From Whitmania pigra (taxonomy: Eukaryota > Annelida > Clitellata > Hirudinida > Haemopidae), in contig JAJTWR010000377.1 in the NCBI GenBank assembly GCA_021613335.1, positions 372,001 to 436,000 on the forward strand: a stretch of 64,000 bases of DNA, written 5' to 3'. The position numbers and the translations under genes are program-made. Positions 51,001-63,728 of the stretch are shown here, one piece after another; positions within the stretch are counted from its first letter, which is position 1, and each line of letters opens with the position of its first letter. Below the pieces are notes generated by a model. That model worked only from the letters and a program-made list of their open reading frames with translations. It ran no database searches and was not told the DNA's origin.

Positions 51001-54000
51001 ATGGACAAGAAATAAAAAAATGAAATATTAAATATTGCAATTTATAAAATATTTCAGAGTTTTATAATTAATTTTTTATTAAAAAGATCGAAATTTAATT
51101 TACCAGATTAAAAAGAATTCAATACTTAATTTATATAATTTTATTTTCGTTTAGAGATTTTAAAATTTCTTCCATAAATAAACATTTAGACTAAAAAGAT
51201 TCACAATTCATGGCGGCCACTCAGATCAAGCCTTTAATCTCCTGAAAACTTACCATATCATAAAGCTCATATTCTACAGGCAGCGGCTGATCATTAGAAC
51301 CAAGATCAAGACTGTTCCTGTTGTCCAGTCTTTGAAGACTTTCAAGTGAATGTTCGATTGCTTTGAGGATTGAAAATGAAACATCAGGGTTCAGTCCCTG
51401 GACGTCTCCAGGTCTGACCGAAGGACTGAGGAAATCAGGGAGGCTCAAGAGCAGCTGAGTTTTGGCAGAGGGATCCATGTTTTTGACGTCAACCTGGATT
51501 TTGGTTTTTATTTGATCAAGATGATAATATTAATAGCATGTGGCCAATGAGAGAGCAATTATTAAAATTGTTTATGTATTCATACGAGAAATCATTATTG
51601 ACCATTTTATTTGTTAGTTGGTGAAATTAATAAATTACCAGTACCTTTCATAATAATTTATCATTTTCCAGTAATTTATTTAAATAATTTAGCGCAAAAT
51701 AATTTTTAAATATGCAAATTAAATTACCCCGCTGTCTGTTAAAAAGCTCTTGTACAAATCTCTAGACTGAAAAATTAGAAAGTCGGTATTAGTTATAAAG
51801 TATAAAAATAATAATTATATAAATATACTGCTTGAAGTTAAGTAAATATGACATTTTAAAGTTAAAAAGAGTAAGGCGCTACATAAATTGAGTTCATAAA
51901 TGATTACTTTCACCTGTTTATCGCTCAACAAAGAATCACTGAAGGGACGAAGAAAATCTTGAGTGATTTTCTGTTTGTTGATGAGTTTGGAAAAATCCGA
52001 GTTTGGAACGGCGATGAGGGTTTTTTTGAAGGTGGCCATCTTGGATGGATCACCCAACAAGATGGCTGCCACTTTTGACCCGATGACAGGCAGCTATCAG
52101 TTTTAGACATGTTTTTTTTTTATTAATATCTATTAGCTTTTTATTTTGCAATAATTTAAAGTTATTCTTGTTGTTAAAGTGTTGATAAAATTTTGTGCTG
52201 AAAGAGCTTATTGAAATAAGGTTGTAGCTAGATAACAATTATTAATATATTACATAATCTAATAGGATATCCTATTTTCAATTTAAAATTTTTAATTTTT
52301 TTAATCTTTAACTCAAAATTGTACATAATTTTTAAGAAAATTAACTTTTAGAAAACGACAACACTGACCAAGTTAAGGCTCGGTTTGTAATTGGGAATCT
52401 TAACAATCATTTCCAACTGGTTGTTGGTGAGGCTTTGGAATCTCTTCGGCGTGATGAAATTCTGACCTCTGAATTTTAAATTCGTGTTAATTACATTTAA
52501 ATTTGTCGCCAATTAAAAAAAACATGTGCTAAATAAAATACATTTATTTCAAATATTTTAATGTATAAATACAATAGTATAATTTAAATATAACATTTTA
52601 ATTTACAACATAATAGTGTTTCAATATTTACTATTTTGAATAACAGACCAAAATATCAGATTTTTTACTTACGAGGCAAAAAGTTGAGGATTGAAATCAG
52701 ATGCTTTGGACAACATTTCCTCAACTTTTTCCGTCAGTGCCAAACGCATGCTCAAATCGAGTTCATTATTTGATAGTGCTGTCAGAACTTCAGGATTGGC
52801 CAGCTGAAAGATTATTTTAGTTAAATAAAAATATAATAATAATAATAATATCAATATTAATAATATTAATATAAAACAATCTATTTTTCTCCAAAAAACT
52901 CATTCTTAACCATCCTTAAATTGGTACATAATGAAAATATCAGCAATTCACTTACGGCACTTGGGTCAATCCTTTGTACATCTTCAGTGGACAATTTTGA
53001 TCCAATATTGTTGAGGAACAATTTGATGTTACTGGCATTGATTACATCTGGAAGATTATCAGGGACTTGGCCATTTGGGGGACCCTGGGTATAGAGGGCT
53101 TGGCCATTTATAGGACCCTGAGAAGAGAAGACTTGGCTATTTGGAGAACCCTTTGTGGAGAAAGTTTGTCCATTGCTGGGAGCGTTTGGGTTTTGAGGTG
53201 CTGTTGTCGATCCATTTGGAATTTGATAGTTGGAATCAGATGGATTAGTGGATGCTGGGACGACATCTGAGAAGGTAGCCTTTGTGGTTCTTGGACTTAA
53301 TTCATTTGTCATTGCTACTTGTGCTTGAATTGTGAAGCTCGCGTTGGTGCTAGGGGTAACCTTGACAGTAATTGCAGTGGACATTTGGCTGTACTTTTGT
53401 AGCAATGAAATGATGAGGTCTCTTCTGTCTGCAGTCAGGTTTGCCAAAACTGCCTGAGGAATCGCTCTGAGCTGATCCACTGTCATAGCCGTGGTCTGGT
53501 TCGTGCTGAGGGCCTGTTAAATAATAAATTAATTATTGTTTTATTTACTGAAGTGTTTGGTTAAGGCCATCTTTAAAGTTTAAAAAAAACCTCAGCATAA
53601 TTTTTAATCTCACCTGGAGAATCTCGTATCTTAAAACCCAGAAGACTGAAGGACAAATGGCTGACATTTTCTCAGAAGAAAGTTGAACGAAAACCTCTTG
53701 AGGCATGCCAGCTGTTCAGAGGTAGTACGACGGTGATCATTACAATTTTTGCAATTTTTTAAATTATTGTTATTATATTAATTAATAATATTATTACTTA
53801 TTAATATTATTGTTATTATTGTAATACATTTTATTCAAGTTTAGTTTGGCGAATATATTTCCATTGTTACTTTAATCAGTATGAAAAAAATTATGCGATT
53901 TCCTTTTCTTATTTATTAATCAAAACATTTCTACAACTTTATGTAAAATATATATTTATGTAATTTAAATTGACAATATTTCCATTGAGTATTTGCTAAC

Positions 54001-56731
54001 CGACGATATTGCCGACATTTTTTATGGTGGTGGCATTCCAGGATAAGCCACTTGTTCCAAAAGATGTACAAGTCAGATTGTACAACTTGACGAAGGCTGG
54101 GTATTTGAAGCAGTTGTACTGGGAAAAGATGCTGATGGATTTGCTGAAAGTGATTTAGAGTAACGTCAATTTTATCCATTTAGAAATAAAAAAAAATGCA
54201 AAAATTAAATAAAATCCTTTTTTCATAAAAAATTAAAAGAGAATAATTTACAAACTGTAAATGCACTTAGAAAAATAAGAACAAAAAGTGAGAACGATTC
54301 AATATCTAGAAATACATCATTAATAAAAATAAATATTAATGAAAAATAGTACGAAAAAATAAACAAAGCATTAAAACTATTTATTGGTTTTACTATTATT
54401 ATTATTATCATCATTGTCATAATTATTATAAAATTTGCATTTCAAAGCCTACCTGAATTCAGTGGAAGGCATAGAATCGAGATCGGCCGCACTGAAAGCA
54501 CAAGTCAGTCCTTGAAGCAATGAAACCTTGTCACTTGTTATGACGGATGTCATCGTCATATTCTTCCAGCGTTTGTGAAGTTGTTCTAACTTTTAAAAAA
54601 ATATTCATAAAATATTTTTTAAACAATAATTTTATTACAATTTTAATAAATGTTTTGACTTATTAATTACTTATTAGTTTATTAATAAGTTCAGGACACT
54701 CTAGAACCAGTTCTCTCAAATTCTACTTAAATATCATTATACAAATTTCATTTCAAAAACAAATCTAAAATCTAAATAAATGTTCTTAATCTGAAATCTC
54801 TGAACCAAACTTTTGGCATTGATGCATGAATGAAGTACAAGGATTTCCCAATGGATGTGATGGAAGCATTGCTGAACGGGATACAATTGAGGACAGTTTC
54901 GTTCAATCCGAGAATCACGAGGGACAAGTTCTGGATGATGTCTTCTGACCATCGGCACGGATCACCGAGGGACTGTTGGAAAATGTCAAAATAAATACAA
55001 TTTCAAAATAAATAATTGAATGTCATATAAGAATCATCGATATTATTACTATTTACAATTTATTTTTATGATGTTGACATTTTTTATTTGTCCAAATAGC
55101 ATCCAGTCTTAAATACAAACTCATAAACTCATAAGTCATAACAAAGACATAAAGTCAGAAATAAATGCAAAATATTCTTAAACTGAAGCTTCAAATAAAT
55201 CAAAATTAGCTTCCCGTAACATCATTACATCTCACTCACCGCAACAGCTTGCCCTGCCACGGCAATCAACTTATCCATGGTGTAGTTTGGCGAGACCAGG
55301 GACCTGGGGCAGTCTCTGAAGACTGAAGCATCGATGTTGGAAAGGCTGGCTACGTTGAATAAGGAAGCTTGGGTTGTTGTGAAACTGGTGCAGTTCAGTT
55401 TTGGGAGAGATGCTTTGGACATGGGTTTGGTATTTTGAAGTTGATTTGGAATCAAAATTTAAAATAAATTGCTAAATTTATGTCTTGAATACTACATTTA
55501 ATTTGAATAATTTTTAATTTATTTATGCCTTATAATATTTGTTTAACTTACCCTGTCTCTTTTCTCTTTTCAAAAGTTTTTCCTTATCCTTTGCAAACAA
55601 ACAATTTTTGCTGAACATTTAACGTTATATAAATTGAAACAGAATCAGGGGTATTTTAAATTTTGCAGGAAATGAAATAAAACTAAAAAATTATTTTAAA
55701 AATAAGTATGCATCTTATAAAATCCGTCAAAAACCTCAGCTCTACAAAACTGTTTTCCTCTTTCGTTGGTGAACTTTTCAAAAAACAAACTTTTCAATCC
55801 CCTACTTGACTCGATCGTGTCGCATAGTTTACTCCTCAGACATTTCGGAGGCTGCTGAATTCAAGTTAAAATATTTCGAATATAATTGGCTTTAAGTTGG
55901 TAAAAACTATTTAGAATTTGTTACCTCCATTTGCAAAAGTTTTGTTGGGCATTCCAAAAGGCCATCAATCCAGTCAGTTGTCTTAAAAGCATTTCCACAA
56001 GCGCATGTTTCATCAAATTGAAGGAAGCACAGGCTTATAAAATATAAGTTTGAATTCTAATTATATTGTAAATTACTTTAAAAGTTTTAATTATATTATA
56101 ACTGATATATTGAAAAAGTAAAGCCGTTATAATAATACCTGATTTTATTGAATTTCTTGACATTATTTACTTTTGAATTATTGCAAACATTCTTCACATA
56201 ATTCCTGCATGTTTCAGACAAGAGAATAGTCTTCACAGCTTCAATGGAAGTCCCATCTAGCGCCATTTTGTTCAACTTTAACACAAATTTATTATTATTT
56301 CATAAAGATCATTAAACATTCCTTTAAAAAATATATTTTAAGTAAGAAATTTGATTCTTAGATCTTGGCTTTGTTAGTTAATGAGTATTAATTAAAATAA
56401 ATACGTAATAATATTCAATTATATTGTAGATATTAAGAATATAATTATGACAAAGTATGCAAACAGGCATACCGAATGTTCATCTTCAAAAAGGCATTTT
56501 TCATCTTCAGCTAAAGTTGAACCCTTCACATGTCCTTGGAAAATAATTCCTAAAATTGGAAGCAATTAGTTATAAATTATTTATTACAAACTAATTATGA
56601 AATCTTAAAATAAAAATAAATTAAGTTAAAAACGTATTAATATTTACGAATGCTTAAAATTTTGCATTTGTAATCAAAAAACCCGGATGGCCACCTATGG
56701 CGACGACGTATAAGATCGAGGCCAAATCCAT
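45014..56731 (-). CDS. Large GPI-anchored stereocilin/otoancorin/mesothelin-like protein, copy 1 (complete)
   Basis: 31 exons, about 1491 aa, phases consistent. Boundaries: 56731-56695, 56549-56473, 56275-56139, 56033-55925, 55854-55751, 55610-55552, 55412-55240, 54972-54811, 54589-54453, 54143-54001, 53711-53614, 53513-52956, 52803-52673, 52468-52369, 52093-51914, 51766-51728, 51493-51254, 50897-50748, 50460-50284, 49968-49874, 49690-49564, 49238-49048, 48921-48840, 48670-48472, 48149-47974, 47786-47628, 47255-47110, 46763-46615, 45968-45865, 45606-45441, 45084-45014. Exon 1 is a signal peptide (MDLASILYVVAI). Helical repeats follow, with family-like blocks such as PSSWTPSNIYALGSLIGGLT and TMSKEDFVNCVDILGRVDGF. 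Exon 12 is a Pro/Asn/Gln/Gly linker with QGPxNGQ repeats. The end SNALVLVLAFLAVVL fits a GPI-anchor signal. The family acts in cell-matrix or cell-cell adhesion. Family call is by motif memory. Confidence 0.7.
47440..47545. repeat. Degenerate GATG/GATA repeat in an intron
   Basis: ATGGATGGATGGATAGATA-type units; a short trace of the same repeat (GGATGGATAAATGGATGGAT) is in the matching intron of copy 2 near 60834. Confidence 0.75.
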
Positions 56732-57517
56732 TTCATTTCTATCTTCTACAAAATTATAATCGATACTAATTTATTTTATATTATTTTAATCTTTAAAAAT
56801 CTCTGAATTCTCTTGAGTTCACTCTTGCAAAAACACTACTGGAAATTCAATGCTCCTGAAATCAAACAGAATTCTTAAGAGGATCAAATGTCGCTCCAGA
56901 GGCCGGTTTGCCGTTGCTGTGTTTGTCTTGGCAACTGAAAAGCTTATATTGTCGATCCATGCGACACACGTTAGACTTGGAAAGACGTGGAAAAGAACAG
57001 GTGTGCATCGATGTGCGGGACACTACGAAGAGCGGTGTTTACTTCTGTCGCCGTTTTCTCAGGCTTTGTAAATTGGTCTAATGGTAATGATCATTTAGTC
57101 CTTTGACGATGGAGAAAATGGCTCTTGCGTGACGTGAGATTGAATGAAATGCTGAATTTCCAAAGCTAAGCTTTTGAAGAATTGTGGAATTTCTTTTATA
57201 TCGTTTACTGATGGATTTCTGATGGAACTGTTTAGTAGAATTAAATAGAAATATCGCAAATATTAACTACGCTGCTGCTAATTGAAATCAAAGACTGATT
57301 GCAAATTGGAGGGCAATTTTATTTGGGAGTTATAAAGTAAAAATAATTTGTTAATTAGCAGTCATTAAATATAATTAAATTGCCACTTGAGTCTTTTACC
57401 GACTTCTTAGCTGGAAAAATTTGATAAATTAATGATAAAAATATCCTCTTTGAAAAAACATAATTACATGTAAAATTACTACTCAACAAAAACAACAACA
57501 ACAACAACAACAACAAC

Positions 57518-57556
<39 letters not shown>

Positions 57557-59076
57557 GAGTAAAAATGGAAAAGTATCTTTTGTCGAACAAATAGCTTCTA
57601 ATTGTTCCAAAAAGGTCTCGCCATGGCAACATGGCATTAATGGAAACTGATAGAACGCTGGAATATAAATAAAAACGGAAATTTAAAATTAATAGATTTC
57701 TCTAGTTTTAATAGGAGGGACAGGAAAACGAGTTTCTAAGTATGAAACATAATAAATTAATTAAAGTAAAAGAATATATTTTATCCAGATTTTGTTTAGT
57801 TCCATTCGACCAACCTTATAATGCATGCTTTTAGCTTTTGATTACCTTAGTTACATGCTGTCGTTAGGGACGCTCAAATGGGTTCATTTTATTCAGAAGA
57901 GTTATCTTGGGTCGAAGTATATTGACGTCGTGAGATTATTTCAGATTGTTTTGCAACCTGCCAAACAATGACATTCTTTTTTCTTAAACTTAGGTCGATT
58001 CAAGCCGAAATGCAGTATTTGATTGAAATCCTGTTTCCGTAGTAGTCAAACTTGAAACAACTCGTTTTTTTGACGATTTACGCAACAAATATTACAAAAA
58101 AATGTAGAGAAATTGCAAATTTAGTGCAATTTTTCTCGAAAAGGATGGTCAAAATGATTTTTCTGAATAATTTTTTTCTTTAGTTCTATGAGAAAAATCT
58201 TAATTTTTAAGATTTTAAAAATCGATCAAGCGATAAAAATAAATTCCGATTAATCGTTCAAGAAAATGTTAATAAATGTTAATGTCTGCAGCCATATTTA
58301 AAATGGCACTTATTTAAAACCTTATTACATATATTTTACGTGATATTATTTTATAAGGTATTTGGGATCTTTGGAAAGTTTACGAGAAAGAATTTACCAA
58401 TAATAATTACTATTTAAAATTTAAGGTAGATTGTCACTATATTGCCAGGATCGTATTGAAATTATGAGGATACATAAAAGCCTTCGTGAAACCTGAATGA
58501 TTTAGGCATATCATTTCATCATAAAATATTAAAATTACAAACTGCTACTACTAAGTACTGATGAAAATGTTTGTCTCAATCACTCTGTAACATATAATCG
58601 TGCTGTATTGTTTTATTCTTCAAAAGAACGTACATTTGCGAAGAACTTCTAGTCATGTCAAATTTTTAAAATTTAGTAGAGACATCTAGGTAAATGTATG
58701 TAAATTTATATTTACTTTAATCATTATAGGCGGAGCTAATTTTGTTGTTGGGGTGGAGTTATCTTGGTTATTTTTCTCGTCATTAAGGCTCTATGAAGCT
58801 CGAACGGTCATATCAATGACTCTATAAAAAGATAAATAAATCAGTTTTATGGACAATTACAAAAATTTCAACAAAATATATAGAATAATTCCACAGGCAA
58901 TAATTCCAATTTTCAAATAAAGTCAATTTCTACCAGTTTGATTGAAATTGAAAAAGTACTTACAAGATTGTAACATTTTAAATATGTCAAACTTGACAGA
59001 TAGATGATGTTAAATGTTCATGTAGTTTGTTGAGATTGAACATTTTTCCATCACAGAAAATGATGAGAAAAGAATT
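56732..59076. other. Intergenic between the two mesothelin-like genes
   Basis: Upstream flank of copy 1 and 3' flank of copy 2. A 73-codon plus frame (56850-57071) has a hydrophobic run but no splice or family support. A CAA/TAA array is at 57487-57555. No other gene seen. Confidence 0.45.
57487..57555. repeat. (CAA)n(TAA)n microsatellite
   Basis: A CAA run passes directly into TAA units. Confidence 0.95.
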
Positions 59077-62000
59077 TCAAATTCCTCTCAGTACCACTGC
59101 CAAAATTGTCAGAACCAAAACTAAAGCGTTGCTTCCAAGCTTCTTACCTGATCAATTAAAATTGTTTAATAAATATCAAATAAATAAATGGTTATTTAAT
59201 GCTTATTATACGAATAATATTTGACTTATTATGACTAGAAATACCTATTACATGTCATATTGCATAAGATATAATACTTTGCAAAAACCAACAAAGGTAA
59301 CCATTTTTATGCTGTACTTTTTAAATAGCATTTATTTTTATTTAATAATAAAATAATTGCACATGTCTTTTACGTTATTTAAATTTACTTCATTTAGTTG
59401 TATGTTACAAAATTCCATTAAAATAACGAATGAACATTTAACCTGTTCCATTGTCTCCAGTTATAGAAAGTGCAATTTCTGTCTTTATCGAAGACAATTT
59501 GTCTTCTATGATTTTCTTCTTGTTGGCATCTAGTGATTTCAGCTGACTGCTGGTAATTCTAGCAGCTTGATCCAAGCTCAGCTGCTGCAGCTGCTCTGCT
59601 GTGAATCCCTGGGAATGATTAATAAATATTAATTATACTTTGTAATCATATATTATATTAATCTTATATTATACTTAATTATGAATTTGTTTGCATTGTT
59701 TTCAGGGGATTAGGCATTTTGGTTTGTAATAAAATTTTTTGAGGTATATTTATTCGCAATGTATAATTAAAATAAAATATTGTATGCTTATAGGAATGAA
59801 TAACTGTGAATGATATATACGACACTGACGTTGAATTGCATTGGTGAAATGAAAGGTACAGAAGAGGGCTTTATAAATCTCAGCTGCTCCTTGGACAATT
59901 TACTTAGGTCATCTTTTGTCAAGCCCCCTGAAATAAAAAAATTGATTGACCAAGCCATAAATTCGATTTTATAGAATTTATGTAAATTGAGTAAAAATAT
60001 GATCTACTAATGAAATTGAGTATGAAATATGATAGTGAATTAAATAGATTTATTAAAATTATCAATGAACGCATTGAATTCTAACCTAGTAAATAATTCC
60101 AAACGACATTTTGTCAAGTTATCTAAAATTATAAATTGTGATTGAAACAAATTCAATAGCAAACCAATCAGACTGCCAAGAGCGTAAATGTTGCTAGGGG
60201 TCCAAGAAGAAGGAGACGGCCCGAGACACGAGGGATCTTTGACCGCCCTCAGGAACTCTGCCATCTGATTTTCTGCACACACCTTAAGCTTCCCAATGTT
60301 TTGGAAAGATTCGCTTTTAAAGTTAAAGTTGAAAAGCTGTTAGTTTTATTTCTCTCAACAAAACCTAGCTACATCCTCTCGAATTACAAAAACTAGATTT
60401 TTCAGAGCTTCTTTAAACTCACCAAACCACCATAAAAGGAATAGTAGAAATGTCGATCACAGTGGCACCGCAGATGACCTCACCCATTGACCTCAGCTGG
60501 GGTGACTTTAAAGATTTTAGGTTGTCTTTCAGAAGGTATTTTTTGACGCTCCCAAAGGCATACGACAACTGAATACAAATTTATTCATTGATAATTGATT
60601 TATAATTTAATTAGCTTAATAATTTAATGGAAATATTGTAACGTACACTATGTACGGTAATGTAATTTAGCATTGTTTCAGTAATTAAAGGTAATTAAAG
60701 ATTGTATCACATCCTGTACATACTGACCTATTTCACGATCCCAACCTCATGGTCCATGTATTAATATTACGATTTATGGCGATACTTACAATAGTCATTG
60801 TGTGTAGTGTTCACAACCAAGCCTGCACCGCCTGGATGGATAAATGGATGGATGAAAGCGAACATGACCAAATCAAATATTTCCAGAAAACAAAACAGCC
60901 ACCTTCTCATCATTCCACAGTCCGTTCCTCCCGATGGCACTGATGGCCTCAACTTGATCCAAAACCAAACTGGAAATCTCAGCTGGAGAAAGACCGCTGA
61001 TTATTCCAGCTGAACTTGTGATGATGTCGGCTGTCCATTTGCCAGGGTCGCTGCCATAGGCCTAGGTTGTTTAATATTTTTTACAATATTATTGATACTA
61101 TTATATAAAAAGTTGGCCGTAAATTTAAGTTATGTCAATTAAAACAAATGATAATTACAATCATTATAACAATTTCAACAAGAAATTGTATTAGCTTTAT
61201 CAAATTTATATTATATTTGAATAAATTATAATTTATATATATTGAATATGATTTAAAGGTAAACATTTTTTATAAACAATATGAAACAATTATTTATTAT
61301 TCAATATTTATTCTTAATAACTAAGATTCCATACGCTTTTTGCCAAAATAGCAAGGGCATTCCACTGGCTCTCATTAAATCTGTCCACTCGGCCCAAAAT
61401 GTCGACGCAATTGACAAAGTCCTCTTTCGACATCGTTCCAAGTTGAGACGCCGTCAGTTCCACCACGTTTCTGGACATCTGGTAGATCAAGGAACACGTA
61501 ACTTTGGAGACTGAAAGAGGTTAAGATCAATTGTTATTACTAAATTATGTTATGCTTATGCTTAAGAAGTAGAATAATTATTTGAACGGTATTTTAATCT
61601 AAGAACATTTTTTCGAGGTTGTTACCAGCACGTAATGATTGAATTTTCACAAACATCCAAGCTCATATGAATGATTGGGCAGTTACAGTGCCTTCCCATC
61701 AAATAGGGAGGCATAAGTCAATCAAATGAGCGGCAGACACAAACAAAAATAAAACAGAATCACATTCAAACATTCCTATCACTAAATGTCCAATACTATC
61801 ACAAGTCAAAATACCAGCTTGTCCTTTTGTCCTTGAAACTGAAGCAAGCAATTGTAGCGCCAATACATCAAAATGCGGATTCTTAAATCACGCAACATTT
61901 GCAAATGCAGATACAAAACAAACAAAATAACAGAATCACATCCAAACATTCCCATCAGAAAACTGTAAAAAAAGGACAAAAATACCAGCTTGTCCCTTTC

Positions 62001-63728
62001 TACCTGTTGCTGACGCAAGTCCATTGCACTCTGTCGAAGCATCGACATCCATCAGCCTTTGGTACGTCATCATCCTGGGGCACATTTCCAGAGCTTTGAA
62101 GCCTGCCGAAACTCTCTCTTCTGAGATTGTATCCCACTTCTCGTATAAGCCGCTCAACATGGGCAAGAAGCCACAGAGAAATTTCTGTTAAGTGATAGAA
62201 TGACTTGATTTTTAATAAAAAAAGTTCTATTGATAAGCTTTTATGGGGACTTATCATAAATTGTATTTTTAGTTATTTTGCGTTTGATATTAAAAAAATT
62301 TGTTAATGATTAACAAATGAACAAATAAATATATTTATTTAATAACATCCAATGCCATACAAATAAATAAATTCAATTGTTGGTTATTATTGATTTAACA
62401 ATTGATGCAACAAATGATTTTTAGACCTTAGGAATTGTGTTGAACTCCTCTTCTGACATCTGATCGATCAATGAACCGAGTTGTGCGACATCATTGGCGT
62501 TTGTGAAACTTAAAAGAAAAAAAACACTTACTTTGTTCATTTTGTAAAAATTCATTGTTGTCTCAGCTTTCGTCAAATGTCATCGTCGTGGCCAACACCA
62601 CCACCGCCATCATTATCGCCATTACCATCATCATCATCATCATCATCATTATCATTTTCTAACTTGAGGTTTTTGGCGCAGGCGTAGATGGCGCTCCTGG
62701 CCCGGCAGTTGATGACGTCAGCCTGGAGAACGTCAACGTCAAAGAGGAACTGTTTGCACGTCACGCTCGATTGGAAGAAGTTTTCCATGGCCATGGAAAG
62801 GAAAAGACTGCTGTCACCGGTGCACGTCAAACTCCTCAGTGATGCATTGTTCTGGAAAAGTGGAATGAAAAGTATGGTTTCTGGCTTTGTTTTCTTGATT
62901 ATAATTTATCTGAATGTATCCCTAACCTTCAAACAAAACTCCATCTTCTCTCTGATCACCGCAGCCGGAATGTTTCCAGGCATTTCACAGGCCATCTTTT
63001 CACAAATCCGTCTGATTGATAAAGAGCTTTTCAGTAGTTCCAAAGTGCTGATTCTATAAAAATTGGAATCAATCAATCAATCACTAGGTGGTCTGTAATA
63101 TATGGAGAATATGTATACACACTTATGGGCAATATTATTTTATTAAAATGTTTATTAATAATGTTACCACATTATAATTAACTAAAATGTAAATATTGAT
63201 GTTTAGTAGTATTTTAATAATTTATTTAATACTTGAGTTTAGGAAGAAAAGCAGTAAGCTTGGGAGACAAGAGAATATCCGGTCTCTTATTGGCTAAGCT
63301 CTCAACGACGTCAATGATTATTTTTGTCTGTAAATGCAACGTCAATTAACGTGATTGGATCAATTTCACAAATTAAGATAATAAAAAAATAATTAACAAT
63401 AATAAAATAACGTTTTAATGTTAATAATAATTATTTATTATTAATAATAATTATTTATTTATTATTTAATAATTATTAATTATCATAACATATTAATCAT
63501 TGGACTAATTCAATTATTAACAAATGGTGAAAAATCTCAAAATGTCTTTTCCATGGAGTCAGATATCCATGCAGATTCTGGACAAATTTCCATTAGGCAG
63601 AGCTGTTGCACTAGTTTGGAATCGACGGCCTGAAGTTCATCTGGGGTCATGAACCCTACTGGCAAGGTCAACATGGATTTGCAATAGCTGGCAAGGATGG
63701 ATGAACATTGGTCAAATATGGTGGAGAT
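59077..63728 (-). CDS. Stereocilin/mesothelin-like GPI-anchored protein, copy 2 (5' part outside window)
   Basis: Thirteen 3' exons on -: 63728-63552, 63327-63233, 63053-62927, 62851-62664, 62508-62427, 62184-61986, 61510-61335, 61061-60903, 60568-60423, 60313-60165, 59927-59824, 59608-59443, 59147-59077. Each has the same length and phase as its copy 1 partner, except that the 188 nt exon lacks one codon (TGDSS against TGEDSS). Protein identity is high (for example GLTKDDLSKLSKEQLRFI) and the GPI-type end is kept (SNALVLVLTILAVVL). Frames are open throughout, so it looks functional. However, the donor after 63552 reads GA instead of GT. Exon 1 to about exon 18 lie beyond 64000. Confidence 0.72.
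62614..62656. repeat. Short (ATC)n run in an intron
   Basis: Directly downstream (minus sense) of a copy 2 exon donor; copy 1 has a shorter run at the same place (about 49026-49039), so it predates the duplication. Confidence 0.85.

Noticed and set aside
56850..57071. 73-codon plus-strand frame with a hydrophobic run, considered as a signal peptide gene
   Set aside because: No donor, no downstream exon and no family signature; probably upstream DNA of the minus-strand gene.
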